A stretch of DNA of 64,000 nucleotides, taken from JANMEB01 sp041745295 (GTDB lineage: Bacteria > Planctomycetota > Planctomycetia > Pirellulales > Pirellulaceae). The number at the start of each line of letters is the position of its first letter. Position 1 is the stretch's first letter. Location: positions 13,326 through 77,325 of the forward strand of contig JBGTJE010000050.1 in NCBI GenBank assembly GCA_041745295.1. The letters run 5' to 3'. Both the position numbers and the translations under genes were made by a program. Positions 43,544 to 51,937 of the stretch are shown here, piece after piece. The notes beneath the pieces are model-generated. The model was not told the DNA's origin, ran no database searches, and saw only the letters and a program-made list of their open reading frames with translations.

Positions 43544-43644
43544 CGGTAGCGGGTCAGTTTCGTAGAACGGAATTTAGTCCGTTGGATATTCTCGTAACGG
43601 ACTGAATTCCGTTCTAAGGCAAACGCCAAACTGACCCACTACCG
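43544..43644. repeat. F6: 101-bp MITE-like palindrome
   Basis: The outer 17-bp ends (CGGTAGCGGGTCAGTTT / AAACTGACCCACTACCG) match inversely with one mismatch. An inner 21-bp hairpin (43563-43583 with 43596-43616) built on AGAACGGAATTTAGTCCGTT also has one mismatch. No coding capacity. It lies between the glycosidase start and the SLOG gene. Confidence 0.8.
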
Positions 43645-43851
43645 GATTTTCAAATTGATTCTACCCTGCCGCAGATTGATCGTGCTTCGAACTTGGTGGG
43701 TTCATTTGCTTTGATAGTCGACTTTCATTCCCGGAAAGGACGTTCTTTTGCCGAGCAAAAGACGACTTTGCAAACGGGTGATTCGGCGCAAGGTTTTTGG
43801 TAATCTTCAATGGCCCTGGGATATCATCGCAAAGTAACGACAAAGCGGACG

Positions 43852-44313
43852 ATGGACACGCCCATTCGCAAAATTGTTTCGGGAGGTCAGACTGGCGTGG
43901 ATCGCGCAGCACTGGACGTTGCGATCTATCTCGGAATCGAGCATGGGGGTTGGTGTCCGGCCGGCCGGTTTGCCGAAGATGGATTGATTCCGGAAATCTA
44001 TCGACTTCGAGAAACTGAATCGTCGGACTATGCAGAGCGAACGGAACGGAACGTGATCGATTCCGACGGCACCTTGATTTTATTTTGGAAGGCGATCAGC
44101 GGGGGTTCGCAACTGACCGAGCGTTTGGCTCGAAAACACCGCCGACCCTGCTTGGCGATCGATTTGTCGCAATTGGCGGAAGTCGAAGACGTACAACGTT
44201 GGCTGGCTCAGTCGGCGATTGCCGTGCTCAATATCGCCGGACCGCGCGAAAGCAGCGCACCAAAACTGACACCGCTCGTCGAGCATTTTTTGTTGCGGCT
44301 GTTGGAGTCCTAA
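43852..44313 (+). CDS. Putative molybdenum-carrier / SLOG-fold protein
   Basis: A 153-residue protein with a Rossmann-like opening, IRKIVSGGQTGVDRAALD, then LGIEHGGWCPAGRFAEDG, the segment DYAERTERNVIDSDGTLI, and LAIDLSQLAEVEDVQRWL. This pattern fits the MoCo-carrier family in the SLOG superfamily, which binds nucleotide-like or cofactor ligands. I chose ATG 43852; the frame opens 14 codons earlier. It converges with the PSP1 gene with a 4-base overlap. Ligand unknown. Confidence 0.82.
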   Translation: MDTPIRKIVSGGQTGVDRAALDVAIYLGIEHGGWCPAGRFAEDGLIPEIYRLRETESSDYAERTERNVIDSDGTLILFWKAISGGSQLTERLARKHRRPCLAIDLSQLAEVEDVQRWLAQSAIAVLNIAGPRESSAPKLTPLVEHFLLRLLES

Positions 44314-44852
44314 CCAGGCTTCGCACAGCCCCCTTTGGCTCCGCACCCGGCACAACCACCCGTGCCGCACTTCGCCGCCCCCGCACCGCATTCCGGTCCG
44401 CAGCCGTGAATAACCAGATCCGTGAACTTGCGCATTTGGACTTTGGCTTCGTACGTTTCGGCAAGCTCTGCCGTAATGGCCTCGATCTCGGGCGTCACGT
44501 CACCCATGAAATAGAAGAACAAGTTCTTTCCGTCAAACGTCTGTTCTGCGTCCAGGAGCAAGGTGCTGATCCCTCGCTCGGCCAACATACGCCCACAAGC
44601 ATCGATCGCCCGCAGTCGATGCTTGTTTAATCGAGTCACAATCAACCGGTCCTCGGCAGCGACCGGTCGCAGGATCTCGCCGCAATGCGCCAGCGACTCG
44701 TCTACGACTTGGTCATTCAAGACATCGCCGATTTCCAAGCCGCGAAAGGACCGGCAGATGACTCGGTCGCCCGGCGCATATTGCAAGGCCTCGGCCGACC
44801 CAAATCGACCGATCCAACCCATCACGCCAAAGCGAACTAAATGTTGCTGCAT
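44310..44852 (-). CDS. PSP1 domain protein (RicT/YaaT-like) with Cys-rich tail
   Basis: A 180-residue protein. It opens with LVRFGVMGWIGRF and carries GDRVICRSFRGLEIGDVL, LLDAEQTFDGKNLFFYFMGD and AKVQMRKF, the PSP1 C-terminal domain. The tail (about 149-180) has seven Cys in CGPEC, CGTGGCAGC and GGC clusters. In Bacillus, YaaT/RicT works with an Fe-S carrying complex that affects RNase Y. It converges with the SLOG gene and diverges from the FKBP gene. Confidence 0.87.
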   Translation of the reverse strand: MQQHLVRFGVMGWIGRFGSAEALQYAPGDRVICRSFRGLEIGDVLNDQVVDESLAHCGEILRPVAAEDRLIVTRLNKHRLRAIDACGRMLAERGISTLLLDAEQTFDGKNLFFYFMGDVTPEIEAITAELAETYEAKVQMRKFTDLVIHGCGPECGAGAAKCGTGGCAGCGAKGGCAKPG

Positions 44853-45187
44853 GGAATGGACACACCAAACCTTTGTCCGAACAACTGCACCTACCTAATT
44901 TTTACCGCCAGAGCGGCAAAATGCGAGTAAGCGTTGTCCGGTATTGATTAGTAATCCAACACGAGCGAAGCCTTATGAACGGAGCGATAATTGTGACGTG
45001 CTGGTGTTGCAAAACTAGTGCACAAATCTGAAACGGCGCCTGAACATCCGCGATCGGGCGGGTACTCAGCCGCTTGTGGCGACACCCAATACGCAATTTG
45101 CCTTGAATTCGTTACAACGGATGCGGTTGTGACTCACATTCTTTTTCCAAAGCGTGCGACACATGATTCGCACCGGTTGAGGATTGA
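44853..45187. other. Divergent intergenic region, no gene found
   Basis: It separates the PSP1 and FKBP starts (335 bases) and should hold two promoters. No stable hairpin or clear promoter pair was identified. A GAGGATTG ribosome site precedes the FKBP ATG. Confidence 0.5.
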
Positions 45188-45886
45188 ATGACTCGATTTC
45201 TCATTTTCGTGTCAATACTACCACTTTGGTCGAACATTGCGGCGGCGCAAGAGGAAGCCAACTCCCCGGAGTCGCTCAATGAAAAAGCCAGCTACATCAT
45301 GGGGCGCGATATCGTGAAAGACCTCCAAGAACGGTTGGTCGAGTTCGAAATCGAGCAATTGATCGCCGGAATTCGCGCCGCCGCGGCAGGCAAACCGTCG
45401 GTCCTAACCGAGGAAGATATGAACTCCGTAATGGATTCGTTTGGTCGCGCGTTGGAAAAGCGCCAACAGCAGCAAATGCAAGAACTTGCCGACAAAAACA
45501 TGCGGGCGGGACAAGCCTACGTCAAAAAGCATGCCCTCAAAGACGGTGTCAAGCAATTGGAAAATGGTTTGCAATACGAAGTCCTTGCGACTGGAGAGGG
45601 ACCCTCCCCGAAAATCACCGATCGAGTCAAAGTTCATTTTATTGGCAAGACACTCGAGGGGATAGTTTTCGAAACGACCGCGAAAGAAAAAGACGCGATC
45701 ACGATCGCGGTTGGGGGCATCGGCGTCCGAGGTGTCCTGGAAGCGATATTACGAATGCAGGTGGGAAGCAAATGGCGCGTCGTTGTGCCACCCGACCTAG
45801 CTTACGGCGTCGCCGGCGCTCCACCCGAAATCGGTCCGAACCAGACGCTGATCTTCGAAGTCGAACTGCTGGAAATCGTTAAGTAA
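45188..45886 (+). CDS. Exported FKBP-type peptidyl-prolyl isomerase
   Basis: A 232-residue protein with a signal peptide (about 1-20, ending IAAAQ), an N-terminal helical dimerisation domain of the FkpA/Mip type (to about 120) and a C-terminal FKBP domain: GLQYEVLATGEG, DRVKVHFIGKTLEG, MQVGSKWRVVVPPDLAYG and IGPNQTLIFEVELLEI. It should fold proteins outside the cytoplasm. The usual first-domain spacing fits. A ribosome site GAGG lies just before ATG. acnA follows 41 bases later on the same strand. Confidence 0.93.
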   Translation: MTRFLIFVSILPLWSNIAAAQEEANSPESLNEKASYIMGRDIVKDLQERLVEFEIEQLIAGIRAAAAGKPSVLTEEDMNSVMDSFGRALEKRQQQQMQELADKNMRAGQAYVKKHALKDGVKQLENGLQYEVLATGEGPSPKITDRVKVHFIGKTLEGIVFETTAKEKDAITIAVGGIGVRGVLEAILRMQVGSKWRVVVPPDLAYGVAGAPPEIGPNQTLIFEVELLEIVK

Positions 45887-45927
45887 CGAAGTCGGAAACT
45901 GATGAGACACTTGCTTCAGGGAAAAAA

Positions 45928-48630
45928 ATGACGACGACGAAATTGGACGTGCAGCGCACGAGGCGGCAATTAAAGTTCAATCAAGGCAAGGTTAGCTTTT
46001 TCAGTTTGGCCGCACTCGAAGAGCAGGGTTGCCCCAATCCACAAAAGCTCCCCTATTCGATTCGCATACTGCTCGAAGCCCTCCTGCGAAATTGCGACGA
46101 ATTCAAGGTCACCTCGGCCGACGTGCGAAACCTGGCGAATTGGGACGCCGCGAATGTCGCCAAAGACGAAATCCCGTTCATGCCGGCTCGCGTCGTGCTG
46201 CAGGACTTTACCGGCGTGCCGTGCGTTGTCGATTTGGCGACCATGCGCGAAGCAGTTCACCGATTGGGTGGTGATCCCAAGAAAATCAACCCCCTGATTC
46301 CAGTCGACCTGGTGATCGATCACAGCGTCCAAGTTGATCGCTTCGGAAGCCTTACCGCGCTTCAAACCAACGTCGACATGGAATTTCAGCGCAATCGCGA
46401 GCGGTATGAGTTCTTGCGTTGGGGCCAGCAAGCGTTTGAGAATTTCCGCGTGGTCCCTCCCAACGTCGGGATCGTGCACCAAGTTAACCTCGAATATTTG
46501 GCCAAGTGCGTATTCGTTCGCAATGGTGTTGCATTTCCCGATACGCTCGTCGGAACAGACAGCCACACGACGATGATCAATGGCTTGGGAGTTTTGGGAT
46601 GGGGCGTGGGAGGTATTGAAGCCGAGGCTGCCATGTTGGGGCAGCCGATTTACATGCTGATGCCCGAAGTCGTCGGGTTTGAAATAATCGGTGAGTTTCC
46701 CGCAGCGGCGACCGCAACCGACTTGGTCTTGACCGTGACGCAAATCTTGCGCAAGGAGGGGGTTGTCGGGAAATTTGTCGAGTTTTATGGCGCCGGAGTT
46801 GTGAAGATGTCGCTGGCCGATCGCGCGACGATCGCCAACATGGCGCCCGAGTATGGCGCGACGATGGGTTTTTTCCCGGTCGACGTTCAGACGCTTGACT
46901 ACTTGCGCCGCACCGGCCGTACCACAGAAGAAGTCGACCTTGTGGAACGCTATTTCAAGGATCAGGGGCTGTTCTTTTCGGTGGAGCAAATGGTTCCGAC
47001 TTATTGCAAGACGCTTTGCCTGGACCTTTCGACGGTCGAGCCCTCGCTGGCCGGGCCCAAACGTCCGCAAGATCGAGTCCGCCTGGGCGATATGAAAAAG
47101 ACCTTTCACCAATCGTTAACTGCGCCCGTCGCAGAGCGAGGCTTTGCGCTTGGCGATGCGGACTTGGCGCGAACGGGAAAAGTGTCCGACAACGGTCACT
47201 CGACTCAAATCGGTCACGGCGCAGTGGTGATTGCGGCCATCACGAGTTGCACGAATACAAGTAATCCGGATGTCATGGTGGCGGCTGGATTGCTGGCCAA
47301 GAAAGCCGTCGACCGCGGCCTGACAGTGCCAACCTATGTCAAAACGAGTTTGGCCCCAGGGTCGCGAGTTGTTACGGACTACCTCGACAAATCTGGCTTG
47401 ACCCCGTATTTGCAACAGCTCGGCTTTCATACGGTGGGCTATGGCTGCACGACGTGCATCGGCAATAGCGGTCCGCTTCCCGAATCCGTGAGCAGCGCGG
47501 TCACCGAAGGGGATCTGGTTGTCTCGGCGGTCTTGAGCGGCAACCGGAACTTCGAAGGCCGGATCAACCCACAAGTCAAAGCCAATTACTTGGCGAGCCC
47601 TCCGCTTGTGGTCGCTTACGCGCTGGCTGGCACGACCGATATCGACTTGGTCAACGAACCGATCGGCAAAGACCCTGACGGCAAGCCAGTTTTTCTCAAA
47701 GAGATCTGGCCGTCCCGTGAAGAAGTCGCACAAATCGTAGGCCATTCAATTTCTTCTGAGATGTTTCAGCGTCAATACGCGAACACGTTCACCGCGAACG
47801 AGACGTGGAACAAAATCAAAGTTGCCTCCGGCGATTTGTATGCTTGGGATCCCGAGAGCACCTACATTCAAGAACCGCCGTTTTTGGAAGGTTTATCCAG
47901 CGAGCGTAAAACGATTCAGCCGATTCGATCGGCGCGGTGTCTGGCTCTACTGGGGGATTCAGTGACCACCGATCACATTTCGCCCGCGGGCTCGATCGCC
48001 AAAGACAGCCCCGCCGGACGATTTTTGCAAGAGCACGGCGTGAAGCCTTTGGACTTCAATAGTTACGGTTCGCGCCGCGGCAACGATCGCGTCATGGTCC
48101 GCGGCACGTTCGCCAACATCCGCATTCGAAATTTGTTGGCCGGGGCCAAGGAAGGTGGTTGGACGCGGCACTTGCCCAGCGGCGAATTGCTGACGATTTA
48201 CGATGCGGCGATGAAATACCGCGCGGAAAACGTTCCGCTGGTGATTTTGGCCGGCAAGGAATACGGCTCGGGGAGCAGTCGTGACTGGGCGGCCAAAGGG
48301 GCCTTCATGCTCGGCGTGCGGGTTGTCATCGCATCGAGTTACGAGCGGATTCACCGCAGCAATTTGGTCGGCATGGGCGTGTTGCCGCTCGAGTTCCTCG
48401 ACGGCGCTTCGGCGACGTCCCTTGGTTTGAATGGCGAGGAGGTCTTCGATTTTCCCGACCTCACCGACGGTCTTCAGCCACGCAGCGCCATGCGTGGGAT
48501 CGCCACGCGCGCCGGGAAATCATTGGAATTCCTCACCACCGTGCGGATCGACACCCCCGTCGAACTACTCTACTACCGCAACGGCGGCATCCTCCAAACT
48601 GTCACGCTGAATTTGCTCAAGGGCCGATAA
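45928..48630 (+). CDS. acnA: Aconitate hydratase AcnA
   Basis: A 900-residue monomeric aconitase that converts citrate to isocitrate in the TCA cycle. Family segments: LPYSIRILLEALLRN, GVPCVVDLATMREA, PLIPVDLVIDHSVQVD, LVGTDSHTTMINGLGVLGWG, SCTNTSNPDVM (first Fe-S Cys), GYGCTTCIGNSGPL (two more Cys), LSGNRNFEGRI, and the swivel-domain SYGSRRGNDRVMVRGTFAN and GKEYGSGSSRDWAAKGAFMLG. Length is usual. Its last 53 bases recur at 49532-49584. Confidence 0.98.
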   Translation: MTTTKLDVQRTRRQLKFNQGKVSFFSLAALEEQGCPNPQKLPYSIRILLEALLRNCDEFKVTSADVRNLANWDAANVAKDEIPFMPARVVLQDFTGVPCVVDLATMREAVHRLGGDPKKINPLIPVDLVIDHSVQVDRFGSLTALQTNVDMEFQRNRERYEFLRWGQQAFENFRVVPPNVGIVHQVNLEYLAKCVFVRNGVAFPDTLVGTDSHTTMINGLGVLGWGVGGIEAEAAMLGQPIYMLMPEVVGFEIIGEFPAAATATDLVLTVTQILRKEGVVGKFVEFYGAGVVKMSLADRATIANMAPEYGATMGFFPVDVQTLDYLRRTGRTTEEVDLVERYFKDQGLFFSVEQMVPTYCKTLCLDLSTVEPSLAGPKRPQDRVRLGDMKKTFHQSLTAPVAERGFALGDADLARTGKVSDNGHSTQIGHGAVVIAAITSCTNTSNPDVMVAAGLLAKKAVDRGLTVPTYVKTSLAPGSRVVTDYLDKSGLTPYLQQLGFHTVGYGCTTCIGNSGPLPESVSSAVTEGDLVVSAVLSGNRNFEGRINPQVKANYLASPPLVVAYALAGTTDIDLVNEPIGKDPDGKPVFLKEIWPSREEVAQIVGHSISSEMFQRQYANTFTANETWNKIKVASGDLYAWDPESTYIQEPPFLEGLSSERKTIQPIRSARCLALLGDSVTTDHISPAGSIAKDSPAGRFLQEHGVKPLDFNSYGSRRGNDRVMVRGTFANIRIRNLLAGAKEGGWTRHLPSGELLTIYDAAMKYRAENVPLVILAGKEYGSGSSRDWAAKGAFMLGVRVVIASSYERIHRSNLVGMGVLPLEFLDGASATSLGLNGEEVFDFPDLTDGLQPRSAMRGIATRAGKSLEFLTTVRIDTPVELLYYRNGGILQTVTLNLLKGR
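48578..48630 (+). repeat. Left copy of duplicated acnA 3' end
   Basis: The final 53 bases of acnA (residues NGGILQTVTLNLLKGR and stop) match 49532-49584 at 44 of 53 positions without a gap. Together the copies flank a single gene, like the ends of an inserted segment. Confidence 0.8.
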
Positions 48631-48917
48631 ACCCAGCAATCAATTCTCTTGAGCTTCGCCGTGCTAGAATGGTGAGTAACCGTCACTCAGGCAAATGTTT
48701 GACGAAGCCAACGAATCGAAAGTGTTTTTCCAGCATGAGTTTCGACCTGTTTGATCCCGAATACATTGCGGTCAGAAATGCAGCATTGCTCCGTCAAGGA
48801 AACGGGTATGCGGGCATGGATGACGCTGACCCTAAGTCGCCGTCCGGCCATGCCTGCGGAATCCATACCTCCACGCGACTGACGAGTTACTACCGGCAAA
48901 CCCACAGGAAACAAGCC

Positions 48918-49508
48918 GTGGACGTCACACCGCAACAAGTAATCGATTGCCTCAACGACGCGGGTGTCAAGGATTGGTTGTTAATGGGGCTTCACGGTTA
49001 TGTTGGCTATTTGCCGATGCCGCGAGCGACTCAAGACGTTGACGTGATGGTACCGTACAGTCAGAGAGAACGGGCAGTGAATGCGATCGCGGAGCGTTGG
49101 CCAATGCTGCAAAAACTTGAACTCTCGCAAGTCGTGAGATTCCTGGATCCCGGTGACCCCGATTTAGAAGGTCGCCCCAAACCAGTCATCGATATCATGT
49201 TGCCCTGGGGCAAGTTTCTGGAGACGGCTTTGCGGGAGCATGTTATCATCGACGAAAAAACTGGACACCGAATCCCGACACTGGAAGCCGCCATTGTGTT
49301 CAAGTACGCGGCAGTTATTTCTCCACATCGGACCTGGGACAAGAAGCAACAGGACGCGGTGGATTTGCGCCGTGTCATCAAAGCTAACATCAAGGCAATC
49401 GATCGCGAAAAACTTATTGCCCTTTCCAGCCAAGTGTGGGAGCGAGGTGGCGAGGATATTTCGAGATTCCTCGACTTGGCAGTCGCCGACAAACCCTTTC
49501 CGTCGTAG
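48918..49508 (+). CDS. Nucleotidyltransferase-fold protein (AbiEii-like)
   Basis: A 196-residue protein from GTG 48918, which has an AGGAA site about 8 bases upstream; the frame also opens at ATG 48735, without a ribosome site. The motif WLLMGLHGYVGYLPMPRATQDVDVMV follows the nucleotidyltransferase pattern of a small-residue/G element followed by D-x-D. DIMLPWGKFL and LEAAIVFKYAAVI may supply the third acid and helical support. Families of this fold act as toxins or tRNA modifiers; the exact type is unknown. It sits between two copies of the acnA 3' end and near a broken antitoxin. Confidence 0.6.
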   Translation: MDVTPQQVIDCLNDAGVKDWLLMGLHGYVGYLPMPRATQDVDVMVPYSQRERAVNAIAERWPMLQKLELSQVVRFLDPGDPDLEGRPKPVIDIMLPWGKFLETALREHVIIDEKTGHRIPTLEAAIVFKYAAVISPHRTWDKKQQDAVDLRRVIKANIKAIDREKLIALSSQVWERGGEDISRFLDLAVADKPFPS

Positions 49509-49531
49509 TGATCCGCTTTCTAATTCGTCGA

Positions 49532-49584
49532 GCAACGGCCGCATCCTTCAAACCATCGCGCTCAATTTGCTCAAGGACCGCTGA
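49532..49584 (+). pseudogene. Right copy of duplicated acnA 3' end (fragment)
   Basis: It encodes NGRILQTIALNLLKDR and a TGA stop, matching the acnA C-terminus (NGGILQTVTLNLLKGR). It has no start or body, so it is a remnant. The nine differences make it clearly diverged. It lies 23 bases after the nucleotidyltransferase-fold gene. Confidence 0.8.
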
Positions 49585-49730
49585 CCGGCCTTCAAACAAA
49601 TAAAATACGGAAACCGCCTTGGACCGATTACTGAACGTTTGTGGCGCGTGCAAGCGACGCAATCATATTGGCGGTAATTTGTGACAAGCCGATTTTTGTT
49701 CGCAAACGAGCCGTCGGAGCGTGAACGTAT

Positions 49731-49971
49731 ATGAAGAAACTTGAAACCTTACTTGCAGATGCAGCCCGATTGCCGGTTGGTGAACGGATTCAATTGATCG
49801 ACGCGTTTTGGGATACTTTACCCTAAGATTCGATTCCGCAACTTTCGGGCGAATGGATTAGCCGCGATAGAAAAGCGGTCTGCTGAATATGACTCTGCGT
49901 CCGTGGTGACCGTGTCATGGAAAGAAATCAGGACTAATGCTTTGCGACGCCTTGCACGCCACAATGAATAA
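49731..49971 (+). pseudogene. Broken addiction-module antitoxin
   Basis: Frame 1 reads MKKLETLLADAARLPVGER and IQLIDAFWDTLP, then TAA (49824-49826), and continues DSIPQLSGEWISRDRK before a second stop. A +1 frame continues RSAEYDSASVVTVSWKEIR to TAA 49969-49971. The order matches the putative addiction-module antitoxin family (TIGR02574-like: EW...I...RSAEYD..V..VSW.E.R). One nonsense and one frameshift break it. No toxin partner gene follows; the oxidoreductase start overlaps its end. Confidence 0.75.
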
Positions 49972-51283
49972 AACCAACGGGCACAACCGAATGGATCGCC
50001 GACAATTTTTAGGCACTGCCTCGGCCGCAAGTTTGGCAGTCGGAACGATGACTGCGCCGCTGTTCTTGCCGCGTCACGTGCTTGCCCGTTCACGAAAAAC
50101 GCCTACCAGCGATCGGATTCGGATCGGCGCGATCGGCGTTGGAAATCGAGGCAGGCTTCTTCTGGAGCAGCTACCGGAGTCCGCCGAGTTAGTAGCGCTG
50201 TGCGATTGCAATCTGCCGAGGGCGGAAGAGTACAAAGCCAAGGCCAAAGGGGACTGGTCGGTTTATCAGGAATATCGCCAAGTCTTAGATCGGAAGGACA
50301 TTGATGCGGTCATCGTTGCGACCGGTGAATTCCAAAGAGTTGTTCCCTGCATCGAGGCATGCCAAGCGGGCAAGGACGTTTATGCCGAAAAGCCCCTAAC
50401 GCTCTACATCCAAGAGGGGAGGGCACTTGTCGACGCCGTGCGACACCATAAGAGGATCCTCCAAGTCGGCATTCAGCAGCGATCGATGGAAATGAATCGC
50501 GTCGCCTGCGAGCTTATTCGAAACGGTGGACTTGGAAAAGTTCGGGAAGTCCGCGCCATCTGTTATCCGGGCGCGTCACCATCACCGGAAAAACCTTTCC
50601 CGGCCGAAGAGATTCCGACCGGGCTCGATTGGGATGTTTGGCTCAATCAAGCTGCCGATCGTCCATTCAACGCCAAATGGATGGGTTGGATGCAGTGGCG
50701 TGATTTTGCCGGAGGAGAAATGACGAATTGGGGCGCTCATGGCGTCGATCAAATTCAATGGGCGCTCGGAATGGACTCGACGGGCCCCGTCAAATTGTCC
50801 CCGCTGTCCGAAGGCTCGAATGGACAAGTTCGGATGAATTACGCCAACGGGGTTCAAGTCAATTTTGTTATCGAGCCGGGCAAAGGACCCATGGGGGGCG
50901 CCGTCTTTATTTGCGAAAAGGGAAAACTGGAAATCAATCGCAATAAATTCACTTCAAATCCTCCCGAAATCGCTCAACAACTCCTGAAGTACTTGGATAT
51001 CGAAGAGGAGGAGCGCAAGTGGAGCGACAATCTTGCGCTCTGGCAAGCGAAATGGCACATGCAGAATTGGATCGATTGCATCCGCTCGCGCGAACTACCC
51101 GTCGGCGACGTTGAAATTGGACACCGTTCAATCTCGGTGTGCCATTTGGCAAATATCACTCGGGCGGTCGGCAAGACCCTTCATTGGGACCCCGAAAAGG
51201 AAGTTTTTCCGGACGACCCACAGGCGAATGCGTACCTCCTGCGCCAACGGCGCCCCCGTTTCGAATTGCCGAAACTTGGCTAG
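49964..51283 (+). CDS. TAT-exported Gfo/Idh/MocA family oxidoreductase
   Basis: A 439-residue protein. Its N-terminus has a twin-arginine signal, MDRRQFLGTASAASLAVG. The nucleotide fold is IRIGAIGVGNRGRLLLEQL, then VVALCDCNL-like ELVALCDCN, and the family EKP motif is DVYAEKPLTLYIQEG. GGEMTNWGAHGVDQIQWAL is the region of planctomycete-type members. The frame starts at 49937; ATG 49964 or 49991 is more likely. It probably oxidises or epimerises a sugar or polyol in the periplasm. Substrate unknown. Confidence 0.9.
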   Translation: MNKTNGHNRMDRRQFLGTASAASLAVGTMTAPLFLPRHVLARSRKTPTSDRIRIGAIGVGNRGRLLLEQLPESAELVALCDCNLPRAEEYKAKAKGDWSVYQEYRQVLDRKDIDAVIVATGEFQRVVPCIEACQAGKDVYAEKPLTLYIQEGRALVDAVRHHKRILQVGIQQRSMEMNRVACELIRNGGLGKVREVRAICYPGASPSPEKPFPAEEIPTGLDWDVWLNQAADRPFNAKWMGWMQWRDFAGGEMTNWGAHGVDQIQWALGMDSTGPVKLSPLSEGSNGQVRMNYANGVQVNFVIEPGKGPMGGAVFICEKGKLEINRNKFTSNPPEIAQQLLKYLDIEEEERKWSDNLALWQAKWHMQNWIDCIRSRELPVGDVEIGHRSISVCHLANITRAVGKTLHWDPEKEVFPDDPQANAYLLRQRRPRFELPKLG

Positions 51284-51381
51284 TGGAGCAAACGGGACTG
51301 GACTCAACGTTGCTAGTTTCCATCTGAATTCTAGGACCAGCCGTTCCGAGTGCCATATCATCTGCATTGAACCAGTTTTCT

Positions 51382-51439
51382 TTGTTTAACCGTGGCACTT
51401 CGCCGCGCTATCCAGCGCCGGCCGCCGACGGTTAAACAA
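51382..51439. repeat. F11: 58-bp element with 12-bp GTTTAACCG ends
   Basis: TTGTTTAACCGT (51382-51393) and ACGGTTAAACAA (51428-51439) are exact inverted ends around a GC-rich centre. The right end supplies the TAA stop of the neighbouring minus-strand gene (51432-51434). Fragments of the same GGTTAAACAAAG end occur near 18414. Confidence 0.8.
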
Positions 51440-51890
51440 TATGTACATCAAGAATCCAAAGCGATGAATCACTCGTGCGTGACAAATGAATTGCGGTAAG
51501 ACCGGCAGGACTGCGCAACTCGCCGGCAATGTCATCGTCGGTCCAGCGCTGGACATGGAACTCGCCTCGGGCGACTTGGCGGACGGTGCCGCGATTGTTG
51601 GAAAGCGGAAAATCAAGATCGGTTGGATGGTTCGTAGTCGATTCTGCCCCCTCACCGTGCCCTCTCCCCCGCGGCGGGGGCGAGGGAACAACGATAGGGC
51701 CCAAATATTCGAGGCGGTGGTTGCCGATTTGCTCAACCGTCTGTTGTGGAGTAGCGGTCAATTCGGTGGACAGTCGCCAAGTCGCCAGCCGGTCGCCAGA
51801 CTGGATCATCAGATCCCAATGCGAAGCGAGAGCCGCACCCGCAGGCAGCTCATGTCGGAGAAGTACGAACGGCCGAATTAAAGATTCCAC
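51432..51890 (-). CDS. LigD phosphoesterase-like domain protein
   Basis: A 152-residue protein from GTG 51890; ATG 51956 is also in frame but would run into the dus start. RPFVLLRHELPAGAALASHW, DLMIQSGDRLATWRLS, HRLEYLGP and NNRGTVRQVARGEFHV resemble the DNA-ligase-D phosphoesterase-like (PE) family found alone in many bacteria. Between YLGP and the RGTVRQV part there is a Pro/Arg/Gly-rich stretch (VPSPPPRGRGHGEG) encoded by a palindromic repeat, apparently inserted in frame. Function is unknown; there is no ligase domain. Confidence 0.65.
   Translation of the reverse strand: MESLIRPFVLLRHELPAGAALASHWDLMIQSGDRLATWRLSTELTATPQQTVEQIGNHRLEYLGPIVVPSPPPRGRGHGEGAESTTNHPTDLDFPLSNNRGTVRQVARGEFHVQRWTDDDIAGELRSPAGLTAIHLSRTSDSSLWILDVHIV
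51660..51686. repeat. F9 GC-rich palindrome inside a coding gene
   Basis: CCCTCTCCCCCG / CGGGGGCGAGGG with one mismatch. A similar GCGGGGGCGAGGGAAC occurs at about 15818-15832. Here it is read as protein in the LigD-PE-like gene. Confidence 0.7.
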
Positions 51891-51937
51891 AATTGGCTGA
51901 CCTTGGCGCAGGAAGCGTTCTCTCTCAAGATGACTGC

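Noticed and set aside
45970..47112. Long minus-strand frame opposite acnA
   Set aside because: Shadow frame of acnA; no motif or ribosome site.
48735..48917. N-terminal extension of the nucleotidyltransferase-fold gene from ATG 48735
   Set aside because: No ribosome site at this ATG, and the extra 61 residues show no family features; GTG 48918 has a good AGGAA site.
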